Below, in pieces: positions 21,946-30,960 of a DNA stretch of 64,000 bases. The position numbers and the translations under genes are program-made. The notes beneath the pieces were generated by a model, which was not told where the DNA came from, did not search any database, and saw only the letters and a program-made list of their open reading frames with translations. Source of the stretch: a virus. Within the stretch, counting starts at the first letter, position 1. Each line of letters opens with the position of its first letter. The DNA is taken from positions 62,001 to 126,000 of the IMG/VR virus record IMGVR_UViG_3300032308_001297. One strand, written 5' to 3'.

Positions 21946-24514
21946 AAAACTTGCCAACAACTTCGGAGAACTGAACGCCAGATGGAACAGCCACGAAATT
22001 AAGTTGGATGAAGTTGATGCTTCTCGCAGGTTTAATATAAATGTCGCCAACAAACTGGTTACTGTCGATAATCTGTGGAGTGTTATTGGTGTCGTCACAG
22101 ACAACCATGAAGTCAGTAATACCACGACGACCTTGAACAGTTCTTAGGTATGGTGTTACAAGGTTCTTGAACTGTGCTCTAGTGAATGCATCGTTGAACT
22201 CGAATAGTGAGTATTTAGCAGCAGTAGAGATAGCTTTTTCAAGAACAATGAACAGACGACGAACATTGATTCGATCGAACGCTGATGGTTTGGCCTGTAG
22301 AGTTTTATCTCCGAATAGGACAGTTCCCTGACCAGGAGAAGTAATAACAGGGTTAATACCATTGGAGTAGATTACATCACGTTCAGACTTGCGTGGATTC
22401 CAAGCAAGTTTTATAACGTTTTTAATCTGACCACGGTTATAACCAGCTGGCGACCACCAAGCATCGTTTGTATTATCAGTGCGTACGCATGTACCAGCGA
22501 TATCACCATTAAGCGGAATCCAACGGTACAGATCGTTATACTTATCGTATTGATACTTATAACCAGAATCCAATACAGCGTAAGAAGTGCTACGTAGAGC
22601 TCCTCTCCAGTTTTTGAGACTTGTAGCTTCGTTTCCGAGATTATTAAGAACCATGTTCTTGTCTGGAGAAATTAAAGCAACGCAATCTTTTCTTGTTTCA
22701 ACTAGGTTATCAATGATATAGTTAGCTAGTTGATAATTCTGTATTGTCTGACCATTAACAACAGTAGTACCACCGATTGGTTTACCTTGAAGAACAAGAG
22801 AAATATCAATATCTTCAGCTGACTGGAACATATCATAAGCTGAACCCAAGATAGATAGGGTTGCTGATGATTCGTTCAGACCGTCTGCACCGCATGTGAA
22901 GTTTGCGTTCAACGGAGCAGTAGCAGAAGAGCTAGTTAAGTTTAGAGCGTTATTTGAAGTAGCCTGTGAGCGATCACGAGCCCACCAAACATATTCAGAA
23001 ACCTGATTGATAACATCTTTATAATAATTACTTGAACCATCATCAGTCTTAGCGTCTGTTGCGCGAGATAGACCTCTGAATGTTTCAAGAACAGTTCCTG
23101 GAGTGCCGGAGAATAAACCGTCCTCATCAACTACAACAACGTGAAGTTCGTCGTGTGCAGAAGTATTACCACTAAAAAGCTGGTAATTAGACTGACCTGG
23201 AGCAGTTTCAACAACGTTAAAGAACTCCCAATAACGCTGAACAGTGTTTGAAACATATCCTTCGCGAAGTCTATATGGATCTTCGAAGTTAATTTTCAAC
23301 ACGTTAGTGTTTGAAACAAAAAGACCATTGGCGCCAGAAGTAGCAATTACACTTATTTCTGAGCCGTAAGGAGTAGTGGATAGTTTGAAACCAGTGCTAT
23401 TAGCAGCAACGATATAATAATTTGTTCCAGAAGTTAGACCAGAAACAACAGAATTACCCGCAGCATTACTATAAACAACTGTTTCGCCGTTGCTGAAAGG
23501 ATGACCAGAAGCAGTTATGAATCCAGTATTACTGTTAATATCGCTATTACCATTAAAGGTGGCGTTAGCAGCAACATTTCCGTTTAACACAAAAGTGTTT
23601 GAAACAGATACGCTTGTAACTTGTAGGTACTGCATTCCAATAGAAGCATTTCCTGATAGAATCTGATCGCCTGTTGAAATTAGACCAGCAACAACGTTGG
23701 CTGACGCATTAGTTGTTCCAGAGAACATTACTAGCGCTGCATTAGATCCAACACGGAAATCAACCATAGCAGTTATAGAAGAGTTTGTAACTGCAACATT
23801 TGACTGATATGAGGCAGCGTTATCGCAAACGCCGATACGTAGAGAGTTACCCATAGCTCCTGGATATTTTGCAACCCAAGCGATATCTGCGTCGAAAGTT
23901 CCGTCTTTCTGGGTGTAAGTTTCTGAATTTTTTACAATCTGATTTACTAGATTTGCAGCAACTCCACCAGAAGTAGAAGTATTTGAGTCGAAAGCAATAG
24001 CAGTATAAACTGTTTGTGGGCGACCGAAATATAAAGAAACTGCACCGTTAGTAGAAGGATTATATGAAAGAACAATAGCTGAAGAGTTCTTCGAAAGAAC
24101 AGTAACATTTTCTCCAGCAGTTCTAATTGATGCATTTGAAGTTTGAGTTACATACATACCAACTTCAATAGCAGCCAAAGCTGTAGAATTAGCAACTATG
24201 TAAGCGTTAACAGAAGTGTTTCCTACTGCAGAAACCCATGGCGTTGAACCGCCAGTATTAGCAGCACGAGAAATCCACAAACGATTAGCGTATGATAGGA
24301 AGTTAGCAGCAGTAAACCATGTTTCTGGGTTGAAATTTGTTGGTTTAGCGAATCTATTAACAAGCTGATTTTCGGAATCAACGAGAATTCTTTCGCCAAT
24401 CGGACCCCAACGGAAAACGCCAGCAAAAGCGCCATCTGATGTGGCAACGGCTGGAACTACCGTAGTAAGATCGATTTCTGAAACGTTAACACCTGGGCTT
24501 AATTGAAATGCCAT
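21944..24514 (-). CDS. 18: Tail sheath protein gp18
   Basis: 856 residues (T4 gp18 is 659). The N-terminus reads LSPGVNVSEIDLTTVVPAVA then GVFRWGPIGERILVDSENQL. The C-terminal domain has GDKTLQAKPSAFDRINVRRL, FIVLEKAIS, FEFNDAFTRAQFKNLVTPYL and GDIYIKPARSINFIQLNFVA. These are diagnostic of contractile sheath proteins. The middle (about 140-450) is an Asn/Ser/Thr-rich protrusion longer than in T4, exposed on the tail surface. An exact late promoter lies upstream. Confidence 0.96.
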   Translation of the reverse strand: MAFQLSPGVNVSEIDLTTVVPAVATSDGAFAGVFRWGPIGERILVDSENQLVNRFAKPTNFNPETWFTAANFLSYANRLWISRAANTGGSTPWVSAVGNTSVNAYIVANSTALAAIEVGMYVTQTSNASIRTAGENVTVLSKNSSAIVLSYNPSTNGAVSLYFGRPQTVYTAIAFDSNTSTSGGVAANLVNQIVKNSETYTQKDGTFDADIAWVAKYPGAMGNSLRIGVCDNAASYQSNVAVTNSSITAMVDFRVGSNAALVMFSGTTNASANVVAGLISTGDQILSGNASIGMQYLQVTSVSVSNTFVLNGNVAANATFNGNSDINSNTGFITASGHPFSNGETVVYSNAAGNSVVSGLTSGTNYYIVAANSTGFKLSTTPYGSEISVIATSGANGLFVSNTNVLKINFEDPYRLREGYVSNTVQRYWEFFNVVETAPGQSNYQLFSGNTSAHDELHVVVVDEDGLFSGTPGTVLETFRGLSRATDAKTDDGSSNYYKDVINQVSEYVWWARDRSQATSNNALNLTSSSATAPLNANFTCGADGLNESSATLSILGSAYDMFQSAEDIDISLVLQGKPIGGTTVVNGQTIQNYQLANYIIDNLVETRKDCVALISPDKNMVLNNLGNEATSLKNWRGALRSTSYAVLDSGYKYQYDKYNDLYRWIPLNGDIAGTCVRTDNTNDAWWSPAGYNRGQIKNVIKLAWNPRKSERDVIYSNGINPVITSPGQGTVLFGDKTLQAKPSAFDRINVRRLFIVLEKAISTAAKYSLFEFNDAFTRAQFKNLVTPYLRTVQGRRGITDFMVVCDDTNNTPQIIDSNQFVGDIYIKPARSINFIQLNFVAVPSGVQFSEVVGKF

Positions 24515-24558
24515 TTTTATATCTCCCTGTATGCGAGAACTTGGTTATTATTTTCTTA

Positions 24559-24566
24559 TATTTATA
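24559..24566 (-). promoter_or_regulatory. T4-type late promoter (TATAAATA) for the sheath gene
   Basis: Exact TATAAATA on the minus strand, 45 nt before the gp18 start, in the 64-nt gap after the terminase gene. Confidence 0.75.
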
Positions 24567-24578
24567 AAATGACCTTCT

Positions 24579-26219
24579 TTAGAACATGTCAGGAGTGTTC
24601 CACATCCAGGCGTCACCAACGTATTTTTCATATTCTTCTTCATAAAATTCTTCTCTTCCAGAATCCACAAACCCAAAAGGAGCCAGATCTTGCTCCATAT
24701 CATCTTCAGTTTTATCCCTCAAAGAATTTAGGGTGTTGATATTAGTATAATCTTTAAAATATTGCTGGTCTGACAACCAAGCAAAAAGAACCAGACACAT
24801 CACCAAGTCATCATGTTTTCCTGGCTCTGCCTCGTAAGAAGTTCCTTTTTTAGAAAAAGTTCCTAATTCGCTAATTGTATTAATTTCATTCACAATAAAT
24901 TGGTTTTGTTCGATCAAAAGTTTTAGAATTGAACATCCAACCGATTTGACTATTTTAGTAGTTCTAATGCCTTTATCAACATTAGTGCCGCCAAACCCAG
25001 CAGTAATTCTTTTCCCTGAACGACCAGCGTTTTCAGTAAACAAAACATGTTCGTAGCCGAAATCGTAGTGAAGAGAGTGTGAAACCTGTTCGCCAATGTC
25101 GTTTACCTCTACTAGAACTGAAGCGTTGTTATATGCTTTGGCTATTCGGTGAATAACATCGGCATAATCAACAGGAGTAATATTATTGTTCCTATAAACC
25201 CCGACCTGATTATATGGCATAGATGTAACATCAACTAACTGAAACGCTGAATAATCTAGACCTTTACCACGAGAAACGTCGCAAACCATCATATAAACAC
25301 GGTTTGGTTCTGGTTGAATGAATTGTGTAAAACCTTCTTTTTGTAAGACAGGAGCTCGAGCTACCAATTCTTTTAATTTCCAACCAGCAATAAGAGTGCC
25401 CGACGAACCTAAGAATTCGCAGTTATATTCCTGATCGAACTTCTCTAAGTCGAAGTTCATACCAGCCAGAGTATCAGCTTTCCACTTTTCGTCTCTACCA
25501 GGAACAGCTGTCCAATGAACTAGAATTGGATGATAACCATTAGTTCCCTGTTGAGCGTTTGCCCAAGTAGCATGGAAATGGTTCAAACCATTTGGAGTGG
25601 AAACGAGAATAATCTTTGATTCTGAACCTGATGAAATTGTAGGATAAACCGAAGTAAAGAATTCGTCCCAGTTCTCAATGAACGCCGCTTCGTCGATGAA
25701 TAAAAGGTTGATAGAATATCCACGGATGGCAGAAGCTGACGTTGCAGCAGCCAAAACACGGCTGTTATTTTCAAGAACGAACGAACCTTTGTTCCATTCA
25801 ACCACACCTTGCTGTAACCATTTCGGCAGATGCTGATAAGCAAGCTGAATACGACCCAAAATTTCTCTAGCCGTATCGCCTTTATTGGCTAGTAGAGCGA
25901 CTGTTTTGTCTGGGTTGAATATGATATACCAAAGAATAAATGCACAGGTTGTAGTCGACTTACCTGCCTGACGAGCGGTTGTAACAATAGAATAACGATT
26001 GTCTTTGAAAGAACGAACCATCTCTTTCTGATATTCATACATATCAAAACTAGTGAGACCCTCATTAATCGAGATAATTTTCATATAGTTTTCGGTAAAA
26101 TATACAGGGTCTTGTTGACACTTAACATATTCTTGAACTAAATCTTCAGTCCATTCAATGTTTTGATTAGTTTTCTTTAGAAGAACATTACCCTTATAAC
26201 CACCAGTCAAATCATTCAT
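24579..26219 (-). CDS. 17: Terminase large subunit gp17
   Basis: 546 residues (T4 gp17 is 610). ATPase domain: Walker A TTARQAGKSTTT, Walker B LLFIDEAAF and coupling motif LVSTPNGLNHF. RNase H-like nuclease domain: VCDVSRGKGLDYSAFQLVDV (first Asp), LVEVNDIGEQ and HDDLVMCLVLFAW (last Asp). It cuts concatemeric DNA and pumps it into the head through the portal. It starts inside the 3' end of gp16 (8-nt overlap). Confidence 0.97.
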   Translation of the reverse strand: MNDLTGGYKGNVLLKKTNQNIEWTEDLVQEYVKCQQDPVYFTENYMKIISINEGLTSFDMYEYQKEMVRSFKDNRYSIVTTARQAGKSTTTCAFILWYIIFNPDKTVALLANKGDTAREILGRIQLAYQHLPKWLQQGVVEWNKGSFVLENNSRVLAAATSASAIRGYSINLLFIDEAAFIENWDEFFTSVYPTISSGSESKIILVSTPNGLNHFHATWANAQQGTNGYHPILVHWTAVPGRDEKWKADTLAGMNFDLEKFDQEYNCEFLGSSGTLIAGWKLKELVARAPVLQKEGFTQFIQPEPNRVYMMVCDVSRGKGLDYSAFQLVDVTSMPYNQVGVYRNNNITPVDYADVIHRIAKAYNNASVLVEVNDIGEQVSHSLHYDFGYEHVLFTENAGRSGKRITAGFGGTNVDKGIRTTKIVKSVGCSILKLLIEQNQFIVNEINTISELGTFSKKGTSYEAEPGKHDDLVMCLVLFAWLSDQQYFKDYTNINTLNSLRDKTEDDMEQDLAPFGFVDSGREEFYEEEYEKYVGDAWMWNTPDMF

Positions 26220-26628
26220 TGTTCTTCATATCCTTGAGAACTTTTTGTAATTCTGCAGTTGAACCAACGAATAGATTATTATTGATGGTTTGGGCTTTTT
26301 CATTGATTGGAGAATCTTTAGCGTCTATCTCGCGGATTTTGGTTTGTAGCTCCAATAGTTCTTTATTGGTGTTTACCATTGTATCCATAAGTTTAGCCAA
26401 AACTTCGAAAGCTCTCGGATGTTGCGACTGGCCAGCTATTTCTGATAACTTGTCCATAGCCTCTTGACCTGTTTGGATTACTTCGTATAAATTTGCACGT
26501 GCTGCTTCGAAATCATTTCGAGCAGAATCATCATGCGCTTTAGCAATTAAAGCATCTATTTGTTTTTCGTTGACCAATGGAGCAAGATCTAGAGCTTTGC
26601 CGATTGGATCCTTTTCGTCATCATTCAT
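26212..26628 (-). CDS. 16: Terminase small subunit gp16
   Basis: 138 residues (T4 gp16 is 164). Helical, with the central coiled-coil hairpin ARNDFEAARANLYEVIQTGQ then HPRAFEVLAKLMDTMVNTNK. Its position directly upstream of gp17 with overlap, and its length, match T4-like small terminases. It recognises viral DNA and regulates gp17 packaging and cutting. Confidence 0.88.
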   Translation of the reverse strand: MNDDEKDPIGKALDLAPLVNEKQIDALIAKAHDDSARNDFEAARANLYEVIQTGQEAMDKLSEIAGQSQHPRAFEVLAKLMDTMVNTNKELLELQTKIREIDAKDSPINEKAQTINNNLFVGSTAELQKVLKDMKNNE

Positions 26629-27493
26629 TCAACTCATCTGAATTGTATATCATGGTAATGTATCCATAATCATCATCAGCCTCAATTTCAGTATATGGTA
26701 TAGTTCCGGTGCTTGTATTTGGGCCACCCGTCCAGTTTATCGCCACTCCTGTGTTCGATAATCCTGGTTGTATCGTGACCTTTTCTGCGATTTCAGTGTT
26801 GCCAACCGCATCTGCGAGTTTACCATCAGCGACCGAAGGGATATAAAAGTTAGTATTGATAAACTTAATAATACCAGATTTTTTAACAGGTCCATAGAAA
26901 TATCCTTTCAATAAGAAATCCAAAGACCAGATAATCATTCGACGATCTTTGTAATCTCCATCGTATTTATCTTCATAATTAATATTAGTTAATATGATTG
27001 GTATGTCCATTGTAATTTCCATTTCTGGAATAAGATTACAAGTGGTTGTCCAATCTGGAGTAAAATACGGAAGTATTTGCTCCATAATTTTAGTTCCATC
27101 TTCAACATTTTTTACATATATAAACGCTTTAAATGATATATTATAAGGAACTGGGTTATATTGATATTTTAGTTTACTTGGGGAACCAGTAATAGCAGTG
27201 TTTACTACACTTTTTCCAATAGTGTTTAACTTACGTGTTCCATCATATTTTATTTCTCCCATTTCGAAAGAAATCATAGGTAGCGGTCCAACAGCTGTTC
27301 CTTTATCTAATGCTGGATCTTGAAAGACACGAGCAAGCATTTTGTCTTTTGGACCATATGTAATCGGAACCTTTAATAACGCTGTTACATTTCCCGAACT
27401 ATCTGTTCTGGTTATACGAATATTATTGAGCAAAGTTCCCATGAGGATAACATATTTGCGCATTAAACTGAAATAAAATGGAGCGCCAAACAT
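26621..27493 (-). CDS. 15: Tail sheath stabiliser / tail terminator gp15
   Basis: 290 residues (T4 gp15 is 272). The N-terminus MFGAPFYFSLMRKYVILMGT resembles that of T4 gp15. Other shared parts are VPITYGPKDKMLARV, YNPVPYNISFKAFIYVKNVE, MEQILPYFTPDW and RRMIIWSLDFLLKGYFYGPV. It forms the hexamer that joins the finished tail to the head. Its ATG overlaps the gp14 stop (TAATG). Confidence 0.93.
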   Translation of the reverse strand: MFGAPFYFSLMRKYVILMGTLLNNIRITRTDSSGNVTALLKVPITYGPKDKMLARVFQDPALDKGTAVGPLPMISFEMGEIKYDGTRKLNTIGKSVVNTAITGSPSKLKYQYNPVPYNISFKAFIYVKNVEDGTKIMEQILPYFTPDWTTTCNLIPEMEITMDIPIILTNINYEDKYDGDYKDRRMIIWSLDFLLKGYFYGPVKKSGIIKFINTNFYIPSVADGKLADAVGNTEIAEKVTIQPGLSNTGVAINWTGGPNTSTGTIPYTEIEADDDYGYITMIYNSDELNE

Positions 27494-28218
27494 TAAATGG
27501 TTCCTTCGCTAAATGGATCTGCAGAACTGAAGTCGACAAATAAATCGGATTCTCTTTGAATTTCGTCGCTATCGTCTGCGATAACTAAGTCAGAAGCAGA
27601 TTTACCTTCTAGAATTAGATAATCACCATCTTCTGTTTTAATTGGACCTCCGTCCGAATCATCATCAATAGACCAATCAAGAATATTAGTGCTATAATTC
27701 TGTTGAATGATATCTATTTCTGGTATGCCTGTGCTGAATTTTTCTCCAGCATATTCGAATACTTCGCAAGTCATTTCCCAAGTTTGTAGAGCGCCCAACT
27801 GATAAAACATTTCATACTTATTAACATAACGAATAACAAATGCTCTTTGGTTTAATGGGAAATAAATTATATCTCCTTCGTTTGGTCTAACCTGTGTTGT
27901 ATATTCCCCGACGTCTTCATTAAATCTTCTTCTTGCAATAGAGAATACAACTTGATTACGAATTTCCACACCAAACTTAGAAAGAAACTCGCCATCCCCA
28001 GTAAATCCATCAATAGATTTGATATACATTTCTACAGGATATGAAGATTCATAGCTAGAAATATCATCTGAACCATAAACATCATCGTAATTATTAAGTT
28101 TACGAGGAAGGTAATAAATGTCATGTCCATAAATTTTGATAGCTTCAATAACCAGATCTTCCAGAAGAAGCTGCTCTTGAGATGCTTGAAAGTTATTGAA
28201 GAAAAAATTTGTGGCCAT
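27493..28218 (-). CDS. 14: Neck protein gp14 (head completion)
   Basis: 241 residues (T4 gp14 is 256). MATNFFFNNFQASQEQLLLE, DLVIEAIKIYGHDIYYLPRK, then GDIIYFPLNQRAFVIRYVNK, FYQLGALQTWEMTCEVFEYA and PEIDIIQQNYS match the family. It sits at the head-tail neck with gp13. The C-terminus adds an acidic tail. Confidence 0.94.
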   Translation of the reverse strand: MATNFFFNNFQASQEQLLLEDLVIEAIKIYGHDIYYLPRKLNNYDDVYGSDDISSYESSYPVEMYIKSIDGFTGDGEFLSKFGVEIRNQVVFSIARRRFNEDVGEYTTQVRPNEGDIIYFPLNQRAFVIRYVNKYEMFYQLGALQTWEMTCEVFEYAGEKFSTGIPEIDIIQQNYSTNILDWSIDDDSDGGPIKTEDGDYLILEGKSASDLVIADDSDEIQRESDLFVDFSSADPFSEGTI

Positions 28219-28220
28219 GA

Positions 28221-28961
28221 TTATCCAATCATATCAGTTGCTGGCAAGCTGTATGAGTAGATCATTTCTTTTTCGAGTTGTTCTCTTTCGGCTGTTGCCT
28301 CGTCATAAATCTGTTGGCCGTTGAATTCAATTCCACCAGGAAGTTTCATTCCACGGAACTTCTTCATGTTCTGACCCCATTGCTGTTTAATCAAACAAGA
28401 AGCATAACGTCCTAACCAACGATCACCCCAAGCATCTGTATAAACGTCAGGATCAACGACTTGATATGCTTCAACAATAAGATAATTATTAACAGAAACC
28501 TGATCCCAAGACATATCAATATAAAGTCTATTAATGTGTCTATTATATCTTAAAGGTTGTTTACCAACTAGCATCTGTTCTAAGAATTGAACATGATTCA
28601 TAGCCATATAATATGGAACCATGGAAACTGATGTTAGGGTATAAAGGTCATTAAGAGCAATTTGATAACGAATATTGAATAAATTATTCAAACCTAAAGC
28701 AGAACCAAGGTCAAAAATATTTACAACGCCGATAATGTTTTCTGGCATTGTGATATATTTGTTATCAATATCTGATTGCGTTAACAATCTTTTATAATAA
28801 GTTTTCTCGGAACCATCAAAATGATAATCCCAATAATATCTTAATGCTTCGTCGATACGATCACCTACTTGGTCCTCGTCGACATTAATTTCAATAACTG
28901 GTTTACCTAATTTTCTTAGGCAAAATTCTGTAAATTCTGCTCTTGATGTTGGTACTGCCAT
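28221..28961 (-). CDS. 13: Neck protein gp13 (head completion)
   Basis: 246 residues (T4 gp13 is 309). Features: TSRAEFTEFCLRKLGKPVIE, INVDEDQVGDRIDEALRYYW, and SMVPYYMAMNHVQFLEQML, then RWLGRYASCLIKQQWGQNMK. It binds the portal and forms the docking site for the tail together with gp14. It is shorter than T4 gp13, as I recall for marine relatives. The sequence ATTAAATA upstream, at the end of the fibre gene, is a weak late-promoter candidate. Confidence 0.94.
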   Translation of the reverse strand: MAVPTSRAEFTEFCLRKLGKPVIEINVDEDQVGDRIDEALRYYWDYHFDGSEKTYYKRLLTQSDIDNKYITMPENIIGVVNIFDLGSALGLNNLFNIRYQIALNDLYTLTSVSMVPYYMAMNHVQFLEQMLVGKQPLRYNRHINRLYIDMSWDQVSVNNYLIVEAYQVVDPDVYTDAWGDRWLGRYASCLIKQQWGQNMKKFRGMKLPGGIEFNGQQIYDEATAEREQLEKEMIYSYSLPATDMIG

Positions 28962-28971
28962 TTTCCTGTCC

Positions 28972-29937
28972 TTATTGGATCTTTTTATTTAATTCTTTAA
29001 TAGCTTCAATCAACAGAGCAACAATTCTATCATATTTAACAGCTTTAGTTCCATCATTTCTTGTAACAACTACTTCTGGTAGAACCTTTTCGAGTTGGTC
29101 GGCGATAACACCAACGTCATGTTTACGAATAAAATAACCATCTTCGCCGCCATGCTCTTCGATGTATTGGTCAGTCCAATCGAACTCAACGCCATCAAGC
29201 CACAGAACTTTATCAAGAGCGTTTGGAATTGGTTTAATGTTTTCTTTAAGAGAAGCATCAGAAGAATAGTAAGCAGTAATATTATTAACAGCACGAATTT
29301 CGCCAGATGTTCCAGAGGCTGGAGTTCCAACACCAAGAGATTGAATCTGCGAAACACCAGTTGTTACTGCAGTGTTCATTGTTGTAAGACCAGAAACAGT
29401 AAGGTTATTACTCATGTTAACAAGTCTAAGATTAGTTGTAGAGCTTACAACATTAAGAGTTCCGCCAATAACAGCGTTTCCTGTAACAGATATACTAGAA
29501 CTGAAATTACCATTACCGCTGAAACTCATTTGATTAGAAAAAGTAGCTGCGCCCGTAATCAATACAGTATTAGAAAAAGTAGCTGCGCCATTAACATTTA
29601 ACGGTCCATTGAAAGTACCATTGCCACTAAAATTCATCTGGTTGGAAAAGGTAGCAGAGCCAGTTACTAAGATTGTATTGGCGAATGTAGCTGCACCATT
29701 TATATTAAGACCACCAGTAGCAGTAATAGTGGAGATCGTAGCAGTATTAACGTTTAATGTTCCAGTAATTTGACAATTACCGATAACGTTGGCAAACCCT
29801 GTTATTTCGGTGTTACCGTTTACTGATAGAACTTGACCTGGAGTTAATGTGTTTATACCAACCTTTCCGTTTCTTACAGACAGAAGGCTGGTATTTACTA
29901 TAAGACCGTTCTTTACGATAAAATCTGAATTTGCCAT
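28972..29937 (-). CDS. Fibre protein with peptidase S74 chaperone domain
   Basis: 321 residues from the ATG at 29937 (GGGAACC upstream and a late-promoter variant behind it; the longer frame is discounted). The N-terminus reads MANSDFIVKNGLIVNTSLLS. The middle holds two near-identical units of about 40 residues (GAATFSN then SFSGNG types) in a beta-helix-like repeat. The C-terminus is an S74 intramolecular chaperone starting at SSDASLKENIKPIPNALDKV, with Ser226 and the following Lys as the usual self-cleavage pair, then GVIADQLEKVLPEVV. The domain helps a trimeric fibre fold and then cuts itself off. It lies unusually between the neck genes and the other fibres. Confidence 0.85.
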   Translation of the reverse strand: MANSDFIVKNGLIVNTSLLSVRNGKVGINTLTPGQVLSVNGNTEITGFANVIGNCQITGTLNVNTATISTITATGGLNINGAATFANTILVTGSATFSNQMNFSGNGTFNGPLNVNGAATFSNTVLITGAATFSNQMSFSGNGNFSSSISVTGNAVIGGTLNVVSSTTNLRLVNMSNNLTVSGLTTMNTAVTTGVSQIQSLGVGTPASGTSGEIRAVNNITAYYSSDASLKENIKPIPNALDKVLWLDGVEFDWTDQYIEEHGGEDGYFIRKHDVGVIADQLEKVLPEVVVTRNDGTKAVKYDRIVALLIEAIKELNKKIQ

Positions 29938-29965
29938 GGTTCCCTTTCCCCTATGTCGTTTTAAG

Positions 29966-29973
29966 TATTTATT
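29966..29973 (-). promoter_or_regulatory. Late-promoter variant (AATAAATA) for the S74 fibre gene
   Basis: One mismatch from TATAAATA, 29 nt before the start codon at 29937. It lies over the stop of the upstream oxygenase gene and supports the shorter start. Confidence 0.5.
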
Positions 29974-30595
29974 TAAATTTTGGACCCTCAACCCAAATCA
30001 CTAAAGATTTTCTTATACCACGAAGAACAGGAGTAACTTTATGAATAAGAAAAGAAGGAAATGCTACTATTCTGCCTTTATGTAATGGTACAGGTAAAGC
30101 GTTATTTTCCATACCCATATTCATCAATAAATCGCCGCCAACAAAATCAGTACCAGATTCATTTAACAATAGGATCAAAGATAATTTTCTTGTGTCTTCA
30201 GTTTCGTTGATATTTTTTCCTAAAAACGTGTCCATATGCCAATCATAAGTTCCTTCGTTCTCAGAATCGTAAACTGTAAACTGAATTTTTTCGTAGCCAT
30301 TCAAATCAAAACCATAAAAATTATCGTTTATACTTTTAATGATATTATTAAATCTCTCAAAAATCCATCCAGTTTCTTTGTTTTTAGAAAAAAAATTAAC
30401 TTTTGATCTTCTGATATTATTATTTTCCGACAACCCATTTTTATCAAAAATTTTAGAATCGTCAAAAGAAAAAGTTTTTTCTAAATTTTGTAATTGAATT
30501 ATTTCTTCTTCCGAAAATCCATTATCCCAGAACACATAAGGATAAGTTGTTTTTTTCCTATCAGTAGGATTATTATGTATAGTAGTATAATTCAT
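29969..30595 (-). CDS. 2OG-Fe(II) oxygenase (PKHD/prolyl-hydroxylase-like)
   Basis: 208 residues. Iron and 2OG motifs are present: FTVYDSENEGTYDWHMDTFL gives H120 and D122; VGGDLLMN sits mid-fold; GRIVAFPSFLIHKVTPVLRG gives H185; and RKSLVIWVEGP gives R195. This arrangement is close to PKHD-type hydroxylases and to P4H-like phage proteins. The target is unknown. It is embedded in the late fibre operon between a 116-residue protein and the S74 fibre, so modification of a virion protein is one possibility. It is not closely similar to the plus-strand oxygenase at 14170. Confidence 0.88.
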   Translation of the reverse strand: MNYTTIHNNPTDRKKTTYPYVFWDNGFSEEEIIQLQNLEKTFSFDDSKIFDKNGLSENNNIRRSKVNFFSKNKETGWIFERFNNIIKSINDNFYGFDLNGYEKIQFTVYDSENEGTYDWHMDTFLGKNINETEDTRKLSLILLLNESGTDFVGGDLLMNMGMENNALPVPLHKGRIVAFPSFLIHKVTPVLRGIRKSLVIWVEGPKFK

Positions 30596-30608
30596 GACAA
30601 AAACTTTC

Positions 30609-30959
30609 TTAAATATTTGCTTCGAAACTATTAATTTTTCCTAACAATTCTTTGACTACACTAAGATCTTTTTTAATAAAAGGATCTAAAACTTCTTCTT
30701 TATGTTTTAACCAAACAGTTGGAGCGCTACGAATAACAAAATATTCCAATTCTTCTAAAGTTGGTATAGGTTTGTCGTAAAACATCAAATTATAATCAGA
30801 AGCACATCTTGTAGGATAACCATATTTTGTGGTTCTGATTTTTCCATTTTGTTCAAATTCAGTGGCTAACATTTCTTCGGTTACAATATCAGTCCAATAT
30901 CTAACAACCATAGAATGTTGCATTTCATCAACAGAAATAATTCTATAATTAATTTTCAT
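30609..30959 (-). CDS. Small protein following the glycine-rich adhesin, possible fibre accessory
   Basis: 116 residues. The N-terminal part is beta-like (MKINYRIISVDEMQHSMVVR then YWTDIVTEEMLATEF). It continues CASDYNLMFYDKPIPTLEEL and ends in helices (WLKHKEEVLDPFIKKDLSVV). I recall similar small genes next to tail-fibre genes in marine phages, with no known function. Its position directly after the putative adhesin suggests a role in fibre assembly or attachment. Confidence 0.55.
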   Translation of the reverse strand: MKINYRIISVDEMQHSMVVRYWTDIVTEEMLATEFEQNGKIRTTKYGYPTRCASDYNLMFYDKPIPTLEELEYFVIRSAPTVWLKHKEEVLDPFIKKDLSVVKELLGKINSFEANI

Positions 30960-30960
30960 A

